Shown here piece by piece: positions 1-7,555 of a DNA stretch of 14,696 bases. Position 1 is the first letter of the stretch. Each line of letters begins with the position of its first letter. The DNA is taken from the NCBI GenBank assembly GCA_964458325.1, contig CAYWIM010000102.1:1-14696 (forward strand), written 5' to 3'. The position numbers were made by a program, and so were the translations under genes. The notes under the pieces are model-generated. The model saw only the letters and a list, made by a program, of their open reading frames with translations. It did not search any database and was not told the DNA's origin. This DNA is from JAGMXM01 sp964458325. GTDB lineage: Bacteria > Verrucomicrobiota > Verrucomicrobiia > Limisphaerales > UBA1319.

Positions 1-61
1 TGCCAGCCCGCCCAATCCCCTCCAGCAAAATCGGAATTAATTTTTGCACAGACCCATGAAC
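1..61. other. Left-edge gap, no gene called
   Basis: This short stretch lies downstream of the WecA-like gene on the minus strand. It contains an AT-rich inverted repeat, GCAAAA at 25-30 against TTTTGC at 42-47, which is unusual in this GC-rich window. On the minus strand a purine-rich GGAGGGG (complement of 17-23) follows it and could be the ribosome binding site of the next leftward gene, but no good start codon is seen at the right distance before the edge. Nothing can be called with confidence. Confidence 0.4.
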
Positions 62-1057
62 CTATGGCGTTCCCCATTGCAGTCCCACGGCCAGCCCCCC
101 CAGCGCCAGAGCCGCCGCCCAGATCAGCGCCACGGCCTGCGCCTGGCTCCAGCCGCGCCGCACCAGCCGATGAGACAGGTGATGCGTGTCGCCCACGTAG
201 ATGGGCGCCCCCCGCCGCCACCGGTCGGCGACCACCCACGCCAGATCGCCCAGCGGCACCGCCAGCAGCAGCAAGGGGGTCGCCACCGCCCACGGCCGCG
301 CATTCTCCGATGTGTAAAAATGCGGCAGGATGGTCAGCACCGCCAGCAGATACCCCACCAGATGGCTGCCTGCATCCCCCAGAAACACGTTCGCCCGGGG
401 GAAGTTCGACGGCAGGAAACCCAGCAGGGCGCCGGCGGCCAGAAAGGCCGCCAGAGCCACCAGGTACTGTCCCATGTGGGCCGCCAATACTGCAACCAGC
501 CCCGATGCAATCACCCCTAACCCTGCGCAAAGACCGTTCATGTTATCGAGGAAATTCATCGCGTTGGTCACGGCCAGCACCCACAGCACGGTTGCCGCGT
601 AGCTGAAGATCGCCGACGGAACAAACAGCGTAACTCGAATGCCCGCCGCCGCCACCAGGGCCGCCACGACGCACTGGCCCGCCAGCTTGACCCCCGCCCG
701 CAGCTCGTATCGGTCGTCCCACCACCCGAGGGCGACCATGCCCACTGCGCCGAGCAGGAGGATCCCCAGCTGCCCGGCCCGGCGCTCGAGGCCGTATTCC
801 AGCGCCGCCCGGATCTCACCCCCCAACCAGCCCGCCTGCAGCCCCACGGTGCCGGCCAGCACCGGCAACAGCAGGCCGCTCAGCACCGCAAGCCCGCCCG
901 CCAGCGGCACCGGCTCGAGATGGATCTTGCGATGGCCCGGATCGTCCACCACGCCGGCATGCACGCACCACCGGCGCCAGAGCGGCAGCGCGCCGGCTGT
1001 GGTCAGCCCCGCTCCCGCCAGAGCACCCAGATAGATCCAGACCGGTAATGCGTGCAT
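62..1057 (-). CDS. WecA/MraY-family undecaprenyl-phosphate sugar-1-phosphate transferase
   Basis: This is a polytopic membrane enzyme of glycosyltransferase family 4 in the MraY/WecA superfamily. Family members transfer a sugar-1-phosphate from a UDP-sugar to undecaprenyl phosphate, the first membrane step in surface polysaccharide, O-antigen or teichoic acid assembly. Numbered from the ATG at 1057 (331 aa), the signatures seen are HxxPVPLAGG near residue 46, the Asp pair of WWDDR at 114-115, NFLDNMNGL at 168-176, FLGDAG at 225-230 and HHLSH at 292-296, all spread between hydrophobic helices. The HH motif fits WecA-like enzymes better than MraY. The ORF can be extended to a TTG at 1075, but GGAGGG lies about 10 nt before the ATG, and the ATG follows the stop of the upstream glycosyltransferase gene by 2 nt, so 1057 is preferred. 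It is almost certainly cotranscribed with that gene. The substrate sugar is unknown. Confidence 0.93.
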   Translation of the reverse strand: MHALPVWIYLGALAGAGLTTAGALPLWRRWCVHAGVVDDPGHRKIHLEPVPLAGGLAVLSGLLLPVLAGTVGLQAGWLGGEIRAALEYGLERRAGQLGILLLGAVGMVALGWWDDRYELRAGVKLAGQCVVAALVAAAGIRVTLFVPSAIFSYAATVLWVLAVTNAMNFLDNMNGLCAGLGVIASGLVAVLAAHMGQYLVALAAFLAAGALLGFLPSNFPRANVFLGDAGSHLVGYLLAVLTILPHFYTSENARPWAVATPLLLLAVPLGDLAWVVADRWRRGAPIYVGDTHHLSHRLVRRGWSQAQAVALIWAAALALGGLAVGLQWGTP

Positions 1058-1059
1058 GA

Positions 1060-2235
1060 TCAGGCCGCCCTCCAACCCGGGCCGGCCTTTGCCAGCCGTT
1101 CATACAGCGCCGCCAGGTCCAACACCATCTTTTCCTCCGAGAAACGGGGCTGGACCCATGTGCGGCCCTGATCCCCCAGGCGCCGCCGCAGGGCGGGATC
1201 CTCGGCCAGCATCTCCAGGCGCTCGAGCAGCCGACCCCGATCCCCCGCCGCCACCAGGAAACCCGTTTCCCCGTCGCGACACACCTCGCGCGCCCCGTCG
1301 CAGTCGTATGCCACCACGGGGCGTCCCGCGGCCAGCGCCTGCGGCAGGACGCGGGGCAGCCCCTCCCGCCGCGACAGGTGCACCACCACGTCCATCGCCC
1401 CCAATAAAGCCGGCATCTCCGGCGGCTGCACCAGGCCCGCGAAAACAAACCGCGACTCCAATCCCAGGCGCCGCACATCCCGCTCGAGCCGGGCCCGCCA
1501 GGGACCGTCCCCCACCAGCAGGAAGCGCGCCCGCGGATGGCGCGCGGTCAGAGCCGGCGCCACCGCCAGCAGATCGTCGTGCCCTTTCAGCCGGAAAAGC
1601 CGCGCGATCTTTCCGATCACGATGTCCTCGGCCCTCAATCCCCAGCGCGCCCGATCGCCGCCCTGCGCCCCAGCCGCGAGGAACGGCTCGAGCGGGAAGC
1701 CGCTGTAAATGCAGGTGTATTGGCCGGGCCGGCCGATGCCCGCCGCCAGGTAGGCATCCGTCATCGCCTGGGCCACGGACACGAAATGGGTCGTCACGCG
1801 CCCCGCCACCCGCTCGGCGGCGCGATACAGCATGTTGCTGGCCGCCCCTTGAAACGGGCCGAACGACGGCCCGTGAATCGTATGGACGATCCAGCGAACG
1901 CCGGCGCGACGCGCGGCCAGCCGTCCCAGGAAACCCGCCTTGCCGCTGTGCGTGTGCACCAGATCCGGCCGGTGCGCCCGAAAAAGCCGCACCAGCCGCG
2001 CCCATGCCCTCCAGTCCTCGATCGGATGCAGCGGCCGGACCAGCTCCGGCACGCGGATGAACCGCTCGCCGAGCTCGGCGGCCAGCGGCTCGAGCGTGCC
2101 TTCCGCGCCCGAGGTCGGTCCGGATATCAGCCGGACATCCCAGCCCGGCCGGCTCGAAAGGCCCCGCACGCAGGCCAGCGTGTTTTCCTGGGCGCCGCCG
2201 ACAATCAGCCGGGTAATGACATGCGTGATCTTCAC
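1060..2235 (-). CDS. GT4-family glycosyltransferase (GT-B fold)
   Basis: This is a predicted cytoplasmic, membrane-associated retaining glycosyltransferase of 391 aa from a GTG start at 2235. The N-terminal Rossmann half opens with the typical ITHVITRLIVGGAQENT stretch (residues 3-19) and has HTHSGKAG at 94-101. The C-terminal nucleotide-sugar half has IGKIARLFRLKGHDD (207-221), where Arg212 and Lys217 fit the usual phosphate-binding pair, and LLVGDGP at 239-245. In the EX7E region, EGLPRVLPQ (291-299), the second Glu is Gln299. The reading frame is open upstream to 2568, but that part is antisense-like and overlaps the neighbouring gene; family alignment by memory places the true start at the GTG. 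The ribosome binding site is weak. The gene ends 2 nt before the WecA-like ATG, suggesting joint action on a lipid-linked glycan. Donor and acceptor sugars cannot be read from the sequence. Confidence 0.92.
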   Translation of the reverse strand: MKITHVITRLIVGGAQENTLACVRGLSSRPGWDVRLISGPTSGAEGTLEPLAAELGERFIRVPELVRPLHPIEDWRAWARLVRLFRAHRPDLVHTHSGKAGFLGRLAARRAGVRWIVHTIHGPSFGPFQGAASNMLYRAAERVAGRVTTHFVSVAQAMTDAYLAAGIGRPGQYTCIYSGFPLEPFLAAGAQGGDRARWGLRAEDIVIGKIARLFRLKGHDDLLAVAPALTARHPRARFLLVGDGPWRARLERDVRRLGLESRFVFAGLVQPPEMPALLGAMDVVVHLSRREGLPRVLPQALAAGRPVVAYDCDGAREVCRDGETGFLVAAGDRGRLLERLEMLAEDPALRRRLGDQGRTWVQPRFSEEKMVLDLAALYERLAKAGPGWRAA

Positions 2236-2266
2236 CGGCGGCAGATCCCGCGAAGGCCAGGCGCAT

Positions 2267-2300
2267 CGGGAGCCCTCGGGGGTTTCCGGGCCGGCTCCCG
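2267..2300 (-). other. Intergenic hairpin upstream of the GT4 gene
   Basis: An 8-bp perfect stem (CGGGAGCC at 2267-2274 with GGCTCCCG at 2293-2300) closes an 18-nt loop. It sits in the 131-nt gap between the TPR membrane protein gene and the GT4 glycosyltransferase, about 32 nt before the GTG start. There is no U-rich tract after it in the direction of transcription, so a classic intrinsic terminator is not supported. It may be a Rho-dependent boundary, an attenuating leader structure or an mRNA-stability element. Confidence 0.4.
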
Positions 2301-2365
2301 CCAGCCGCACGGGGCTCGTTGATGTGTGCGCAGGAGCGGCTCGGATGAGAGCGGAGAATGGCTTT

Positions 2366-5329
2366 TCAAGGATCCGAGGGGGGCGGAGCCGCTCCCGATT
2401 CCGGCGCCTCGCCCCGCAATTCCTTGATCCGCTCCCGCACGTACTGGGCCTCGGCGGCCTCTTCGTATTCGCCGTTGGGATCGCGCGGGGCGACCCGCAG
2501 ATAGGTCTCGAACAGCTCGATGGCGCGCGAGGCCTGCTTCCGCTCCATGGCGATTTGGGCCAGCCCAAAATACGCGCGATGCAATCCGGGCCGGATGTCC
2601 AGCACGGTCCGGTAGTCGTATTCGGCCTGCTCGTAGCGCGCCAGACGGGTCAGAGCGATCGCCCGGTTGAGCAGCGCCACCGTGTGGCCCGGCTGCCGCG
2701 CCAGCAGCTGGTTCAACGGATTCAGGGCCTCCTCGAATCTCCGGAGCTGGATCAGAACCGCCCCCTGATTCGCCAAGGCAAACGGGTTGTTGGGCTCCAT
2801 CCGCAACATCTCGTCCAGGCATTCCAGGGCGTTGGTGAACCGCGCCGTCTGCAGATACACCTGGGATAGCGTGTGCAGCAGACCCGAGTCGCCCGGATGC
2901 GCCTTCCGCGCCTCGAGCAGCCGCTGCTCGCCCCGGACCAGATTGGTCTGATACACATCCGCCCACGCCTCGAGCCGCAGCAGCCGCAGGCTCTGGTTCG
3001 TTGTCAGGGGGACGGACGCTGGCGCGCGGATCTGATCCGCGAGCGCCAGGAGACGTTCGGGCAGCCGCCATTTCAGGTACATGTCGGCCAGCAGCAGGCC
3101 GCTCTCGACGTCGCCGGGCTGCAGCTGCCGAGCCCGCTCGAGGTGGTAGGCCGCCTGGCGCACCAGGGCCGGCGTCGATAAGGCCAGCATCTGGCCGGTC
3201 TCCCGCAGGAAGGTCGGCTCGTCGAAGGGGCCGAAGAACCGCACGACGTCCTCGATCCGGCGGTAGCTGTCCCGGATCGTCCGGCTCAGATCCGGATCGG
3301 GCGTCTCGGGGATCGGCTGCCGGGCCTGCAGGCGCCGGTTCACCTCGCGGTTGACCCGCGCCACCAGGTTGCTGGCATGAAGCTCGATGGCGAGGTCGAA
3401 CATCTCCGCCGCCGGCTCCAGACGGTCGCTCTGCTGCAGCCGCACGCCCCATGTGTTCGCCGCTCGTGACAGGCATGCCCTCACCAGCCCCAGCTCCGTG
3501 CGCAGATCCTGGCCCCCTTCGCCCCCGGACCTCCGGGCCAGCACCTCCCGCCACCGGCGGGCCGCGTCCGCCCAGTACACCTGGTTGGTCCGGACGCGCG
3601 GCTCATCCAGGGCCGGCCGCTCCAGCGCCAGCGAATCGTAGGGTTTCTCCTGATACACCACCCGGTGCGGCAGCGCCTGCAGTCCCTCCCTGAAGTAGTT
3701 GTAGTTGCCCTCCAGGTAATAGACCTCGTTCGTCCTGGCCAGCGACGTGAGCAGGTAGACCAGCAGCAAAGGGTCCAGCGGATCCCGAAATACATGCCCC
3801 GTCAGAAAATCCGGCCATTCCTGCGGCGACTCGCGCATCAGGATCCGGTGATAGGCCTGATACGACAAGGACCGGGTGTCGACCATCAAGTGCTGGCGCG
3901 CCCGCCCCTGGTCCGCCAACGCCGCCTCCGCCAGGAGCAGATGCGTCGGCTCGTCGCTCAAAACGATGGCGCGCTTCTCCGGTAGTGAGCTCGCAAGCTC
4001 GTTGGCCCAATGCCGCAGAATCCCCGAGTTGATCCGCCCCACGGGCCCCGCGTTCCGATAGATGAGCGCGATCGGCGCCGCCGCGAGCAGCACCCAGATG
4101 ACCGCCGCCAGGGCGCGGCGGGCCTGGCGGGTGGACGGCTTGGCCCGATACCACGCCCGGGGCGGATCGGTACCGAACACCAGCAGGACGTAGCCGCTGA
4201 CATAGCCGACGCACAGCGCGCTCAGAAAGTAGAACGGCAGCAGCGCATGCCCGCCCCCCAGATACCGCGGGCTCCAATGCGGCGGGTCGAACATGACCCC
4301 CGCGCACGCCGCCAGGAACACCAGCTGCATGACCTGGAACATCATGCCCGTCAGGGTTCCTCCGATCAGGCTCGTCTCGCCCGTCGACAGTTTCCAGCGG
4401 ATGCTGAGCAGGGCCAGCGGGAACAGCGAGGTCAGCGCGCACAGGAGTAGGCGCCATCGCGGGAAGCCCAGCACCAAGGTTTTCTGCGCGCCCAGCTCCG
4501 TCCGGAGCAGCTCCCCGAAACCCTGGCTGGTCTTCGACCCGAGGCTCTCGACCGCCGGCAGCAGCAGGCACAAGGACAGCCCCACCAGAAGCCAGGCCGC
4601 CAGCCGCACCCAGTTCCTCCACGCCAGGATCTCCCATCCCACGATCCAAACCGCCGATACCACGAACGCCGGCAACAGCCAGATCATCACCCAGGAGTTC
4701 GCCGCCCCCAAGCCCATCGCCAGCGCCGCTTGCGCCAGCCGCGACCCTTGCCCATCCAACCGGTACTCGAGAAGGCTCCGAACCGCCCACGCCAGCATCA
4801 GAAGGCTCAGCATCTCCCCCGTCGCCGACGTCGCATGCTCCCAGAAGCTGAGCTGCCACCCGGCGATCAGCACCGCCAGCAGCGGCGGCACCCACGCCGC
4901 GCGGATGCTCAGGAGGGCGTCCTCGCTGGTCTGCCGCTGCCGCTGATCCCGCGTGCGATCATGGGGCAGCAGGGCGACGGACCGCGCCAGCAGCCCCAGC
5001 ACCGCCGCTGCCGCCCCCGCCGAAATCAGGTTCAGCACCAGCGGCTGCCATGACGATGGCAGGATTCGCGCCGGCAGGCTTGCCAGATAGAACAATGGCG
5101 CATGCAGCTGGGTCGTCCACCAGTCCCAACCCGCCACTTTCGATACCAGCGGCAGACTCGCTAGCGATACCCAACGGTTCAGCGAAATCAGGAAAAACAA
5201 GAATGCACCCGCCGCCGCCAGAAACGGCAACACATTCAGCACAAAACTCGAAGGCGCGCTCGGTCGGTCTTCCATAGGATGTAGCCAGGTACGTAAATTG
5301 TACCGAACCCGCGGCATTGGCAAGGACAT
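2366..5329 (-). CDS. Large polytopic membrane protein, DUF2723-like N-terminus with C-terminal TPR array
   Basis: This is a 987-aa protein. Residues about 28-425 hold roughly ten hydrophobic segments, among them 28-50, 95-120, 147-190, 200-262, 292-346, 360-386 and 406-424. The order of elements (WDWWTTQLHAPLFYL at 68-82, then LNLISAGAAAAVLGLL at 99-114, then FWEHATSATGEMLSLLML at 162-179) recalls DUF2723/TMEM260-type transmembrane glycosyltransferases, but the usual acidic DSGE-like motif after the first Trp-Asp is not present. Residues about 430-700 form a soluble, probably extracytoplasmic domain, followed by TPR-like helical repeats at about 715-950 and an acidic/proline tail. A likely role is in protein or envelope glycosylation or polymer assembly; this rests on family resemblance and on its position upstream of two glycan genes. 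The start is uncertain: ATG 5329 is taken, and ATG 5275 would remove 18 residues. The catalytic status is unknown. Confidence 0.8.
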   Translation of the reverse strand: MSLPMPRVRYNLRTWLHPMEDRPSAPSSFVLNVLPFLAAAGAFLFFLISLNRWVSLASLPLVSKVAGWDWWTTQLHAPLFYLASLPARILPSSWQPLVLNLISAGAAAAVLGLLARSVALLPHDRTRDQRQRQTSEDALLSIRAAWVPPLLAVLIAGWQLSFWEHATSATGEMLSLLMLAWAVRSLLEYRLDGQGSRLAQAALAMGLGAANSWVMIWLLPAFVVSAVWIVGWEILAWRNWVRLAAWLLVGLSLCLLLPAVESLGSKTSQGFGELLRTELGAQKTLVLGFPRWRLLLCALTSLFPLALLSIRWKLSTGETSLIGGTLTGMMFQVMQLVFLAACAGVMFDPPHWSPRYLGGGHALLPFYFLSALCVGYVSGYVLLVFGTDPPRAWYRAKPSTRQARRALAAVIWVLLAAAPIALIYRNAGPVGRINSGILRHWANELASSLPEKRAIVLSDEPTHLLLAEAALADQGRARQHLMVDTRSLSYQAYHRILMRESPQEWPDFLTGHVFRDPLDPLLLVYLLTSLARTNEVYYLEGNYNYFREGLQALPHRVVYQEKPYDSLALERPALDEPRVRTNQVYWADAARRWREVLARRSGGEGGQDLRTELGLVRACLSRAANTWGVRLQQSDRLEPAAEMFDLAIELHASNLVARVNREVNRRLQARQPIPETPDPDLSRTIRDSYRRIEDVVRFFGPFDEPTFLRETGQMLALSTPALVRQAAYHLERARQLQPGDVESGLLLADMYLKWRLPERLLALADQIRAPASVPLTTNQSLRLLRLEAWADVYQTNLVRGEQRLLEARKAHPGDSGLLHTLSQVYLQTARFTNALECLDEMLRMEPNNPFALANQGAVLIQLRRFEEALNPLNQLLARQPGHTVALLNRAIALTRLARYEQAEYDYRTVLDIRPGLHRAYFGLAQIAMERKQASRAIELFETYLRVAPRDPNGEYEEAAEAQYVRERIKELRGEAPESGAAPPPSDP
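5297..5323 (-). promoter_or_regulatory. Weak candidate promoter for the TPR membrane protein gene
   Basis: On the minus strand TTGCCA (complement of 5318-5323) is followed after 15 bp by TACAAT (complement of 5297-5302). This would serve the ATG at 5275 and not the ATG at 5329. A second TACAAT (complement of 5376-5381), lacking a good -35, lies 47 nt before the ATG at 5329. The two options are mutually exclusive as explanations of the start. The short spacer keeps confidence low, and read-through from the upstream rRNA methyltransferase gene is equally possible. Confidence 0.2.
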
Positions 5330-5386
5330 CTTCCCCGTTCCCCCCGAGCCCGGCTGCAGGACAAAATCCCGCGGAATTGTATCGGG

Positions 5387-6559
5387 TCACGTCCCGCGAC
5401 GCAGGTCGGCCACGCACTCGATGTGCTGCGTCTGGGGAAACATGTCGATCGGCGCCACTCGGTCCAGCCGGTAAACGCCATCCGCCACCAGCCGGCGCAA
5501 ATCCCGCGCCAGAGTGGCCGGATGACAGGATACGTAAATCACCTGCGCCGGCCCCGTCCTCCTCAGACCCTCGATCATCTCCGGCCGGCAGCCCGCCCGG
5601 GGCGGATCCAATAAAACCGCCGTCCGTTCCGCCACCATCCCCTCGAGCAGCGACGGCAGCAGCTCCTCGGCACGCCCCTCCCGATATTCTCCATTGAACC
5701 TGCCCCGCCGAGCCGCGTTCCGCCGAGCCGCCTCGACCGCGCGGCGGTCATATTCCACACCCACGAACCGATCCACCTCCCCCGCCAATTCCAGACTGAA
5801 AAAACCCACTCCGCAGTAGGCGTCGATCAGATGCCGGGCCCGGCTGCGGCGCAGCCCCTCCCGGACCGCCTCGACCAGGGGCCCCAGCATGAAAAAGTTG
5901 TTCTGGAAAAAGGAGTCGTGCGGCGATTCCCACCCCTCCGGCGCCTCCCGCAGCAGCACTTTCAACCCGCCTTTCGGAGGCGGATGAGCCCGCGCGTGCT
6001 GCAGTTGAGCGTTGACCTCCGGCGATGCGATCCGGCACTCCTCGATGTCCACTACCAGGCGGCTTTCGGCCCGCAAAAAACCCAGGTTCAACGCCCGGCG
6101 GTAGCGATCCCATTGGCTGCGCACCAGGATTCGATTGCGGTACCCGTAGGGCATGGGACAGGGCGCCACCTCCTGGACGACCGCCCCCGCGATCCCGCCC
6201 ACCCGCTCGAGGAGATCCGACACCTGCTTGCGCTTGAGCCGGAGCTGGGCCGCATAGGCCATATGCTGATATTGGCAGCCTCCGCATGCTCCATAGTAGC
6301 GGCACGCGGGAACCACGCGCTCCGGGGCCGCCTCCTCGATCTGCACCAGCCTGGCCCTGGCGAACCGCTGGCGCACCTCCACAACCTGCACCTCGGCCCG
6401 CTCGCCCGGCAAAACCCCCGGCACGAAAAGGACGAATTCCCCCCACCGCCCCACGCCCTCACCCCCGAACGCAAGGTCGCCGATCTGAAGCGTCAGCACC
6501 TGCCCCGGTGCCGGCACCGGCCGGACGGGAGCGGGCCCTTCAGTATCAACCGATCGCAT
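5387..6559 (-). CDS. rlmD: 23S rRNA (uracil-C5)-methyltransferase, RlmD/RumA type
   Basis: This is a SAM-dependent RNA m5U methyltransferase of 390 aa, acting in the cytoplasm on rRNA. An N-terminal TRAM-like domain (about 17-74) is followed by Cys86, Cys92 and Cys95 in CRYYGACGGCQYQH and Cys175 in IEEC, the expected four ligands of the [4Fe-4S] cluster of RlmD-type enzymes. The catalytic half shows FFQNNFFM (217-224), the SAM-binding DAYCGVGFFSLELA (246-259), LDPPRAGC (317-324), the nucleophile Cys345 in YVSCHPATL and the general base Glu381 in HIECVA. The presence of the cluster and TRAM argues against TrmA. Which uridine is methylated (U1939, U747 or both, as in RlmCD) cannot be decided from the sequence. 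The ATG at 6559 has no strong ribosome binding site. The gene lies 99 nt after tsf and 57 nt before the membrane protein gene, all on the same strand. Confidence 0.93.
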   Translation of the reverse strand: MRSVDTEGPAPVRPVPAPGQVLTLQIGDLAFGGEGVGRWGEFVLFVPGVLPGERAEVQVVEVRQRFARARLVQIEEAAPERVVPACRYYGACGGCQYQHMAYAAQLRLKRKQVSDLLERVGGIAGAVVQEVAPCPMPYGYRNRILVRSQWDRYRRALNLGFLRAESRLVVDIEECRIASPEVNAQLQHARAHPPPKGGLKVLLREAPEGWESPHDSFFQNNFFMLGPLVEAVREGLRRSRARHLIDAYCGVGFFSLELAGEVDRFVGVEYDRRAVEAARRNAARRGRFNGEYREGRAEELLPSLLEGMVAERTAVLLDPPRAGCRPEMIEGLRRTGPAQVIYVSCHPATLARDLRRLVADGVYRLDRVAPIDMFPQTQHIECVADLRRGT

Positions 6560-6593
6560 GGTCAGATCGAGAGCCGAACCTTGTGCCCGAGCG

Positions 6594-6653
6594 GATCGTG
6601 GGGGCCCGTGCCCCGATCACTCGGAGGAGCGCTACGGGCCGGATCGGCCGGCC
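6594..6653 (-). other. Two hairpins between tsf and the rRNA methyltransferase gene
   Basis: Immediately after tsf the minus strand can fold a GC-rich hairpin (6637-6642 with 6648-6653, 6 bp, 5-nt loop). Further on it can fold a second, with GATCG/CGATC outer pairs at 6594-6598 and 6614-6618 and an inner GGGC/GCCC stem. Neither is followed by a run of U, so intrinsic termination is weak at best. They may mark the 3' end of the rpsB-tsf transcript or a processing site. Confidence 0.3.
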
Positions 6654-6658
6654 GTCCT

Positions 6659-7501
6659 TCAGCCCGGCAGCGCCTCGCCGACCTGGAACCGGACAAACCG
6701 GCGAATCTCCACGGTGTCACCCAGCTGCTTGGCCACGGACTGGGCATGATCGCTCACGCTAACCTCGGAGTTCTTCTTGACGAATCCCTGTTCGAGCAGG
6801 CAGAAGGTCTGGTAGTATTTCTCGAGCTTGCCCCCCACGATCTTGTCGATCACCGCCGCCGGTTTGCCCTTGACCTGCTCGCGGGCGATCTCCTTCTCCT
6901 TCTCGATCACCTGAGGATCGATCTGGTCCCGCCGCACCGTCAGCGGATTCGCCGCGGCGATCTGCAGGGTGATGTCCTTCACCAGCTGCTTGAAGTCCTC
7001 CTGCCCCACCGTGGCCTCCTGACCCGCCCCCACCTCGACCAGGACGCCCACCTTCGCCCCCATGTGGATGTAAGCAGCAACCAGCCCGTTGCCCTGCACT
7101 TCCATCCGCTCGAACCGGGTGATCTTGACGTTCTCGCCCGTCTGCGTGACCAACTGGGTCCGGGCCGCCTCGAAGTCCGCTCGGGGATCCGCCGCCAGCG
7201 TCCGCGCCACCTCCTCCGCAAAAGCCCGGAACTTCTCGTTCTTGGCGACAAAATCCGTCTCGCAATTGACCTCGGCCAGAACCCCGATTCGGCCTCCCGG
7301 TTGGACCCACTGGACGATCACGCCTTCCTTGACGGCGCGCGAGGCCCGCTTGGCCGCCGACGCCACGCCCTTTTTTCGCAGCACGTCCACCGCTTTCTCG
7401 AGGTCGCCCTGGGTCTCCAGCAAGGCCTTCTTGCACTCCATCAAACCGACGTTGGTCATTTCACGCAGCCGACCAACCAAAGCCGCATTGATCTCAGCCA
7501 T
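6659..7501 (-). CDS. tsf: Elongation factor Ts
   Basis: EF-Ts is the guanine-nucleotide exchange factor that releases GDP from EF-Tu during translation elongation. At 280 aa it is close to the usual bacterial length. Seen in order are the N-terminal UBA-like domain (about 4-42, with MTNVGLMECKKAL at 15-27), the signature TDFVAKNEKF at 82-91 whose Asp-Phe inserts into EF-Tu, and the two core subdomains. The C-terminal part, with EKYYQTFCLLEQ, corresponds to the usual end of the core plus the C-terminal module. The ATG at 7501 has a GAAGG about 9 nt upstream. The gene follows rpsB by 54 nt, the almost universal bacterial arrangement, and probably shares its promoter. The next gene is an rRNA methyltransferase and not the frequently seen pyrH. 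Confidence 0.98.
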   Translation of the reverse strand: MAEINAALVGRLREMTNVGLMECKKALLETQGDLEKAVDVLRKKGVASAAKRASRAVKEGVIVQWVQPGGRIGVLAEVNCETDFVAKNEKFRAFAEEVARTLAADPRADFEAARTQLVTQTGENVKITRFERMEVQGNGLVAAYIHMGAKVGVLVEVGAGQEATVGQEDFKQLVKDITLQIAAANPLTVRRDQIDPQVIEKEKEIAREQVKGKPAAVIDKIVGGKLEKYYQTFCLLEQGFVKKNSEVSVSDHAQSVAKQLGDTVEIRRFVRFQVGEALPG

Positions 7502-7555
7502 AATGATCTACCTTCATCCTTCCTTGTTCGCGAGCGCCTGGCATCCCAGCCGGGG

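Noticed and set aside
1056..2060. A 334-codon plus-strand Pro/Arg/Ala-rich frame opposite the GT4 gene
   Set aside because: Its composition is typical of an antisense frame in GC-rich DNA, and the glycosyltransferase on the other strand is well supported.
2236..2568. N-terminal extension of the GT4 reading frame
   Set aside because: It overlaps the coding end of the TPR membrane protein and shows no family similarity. The family's start motif begins at the GTG at 2235.
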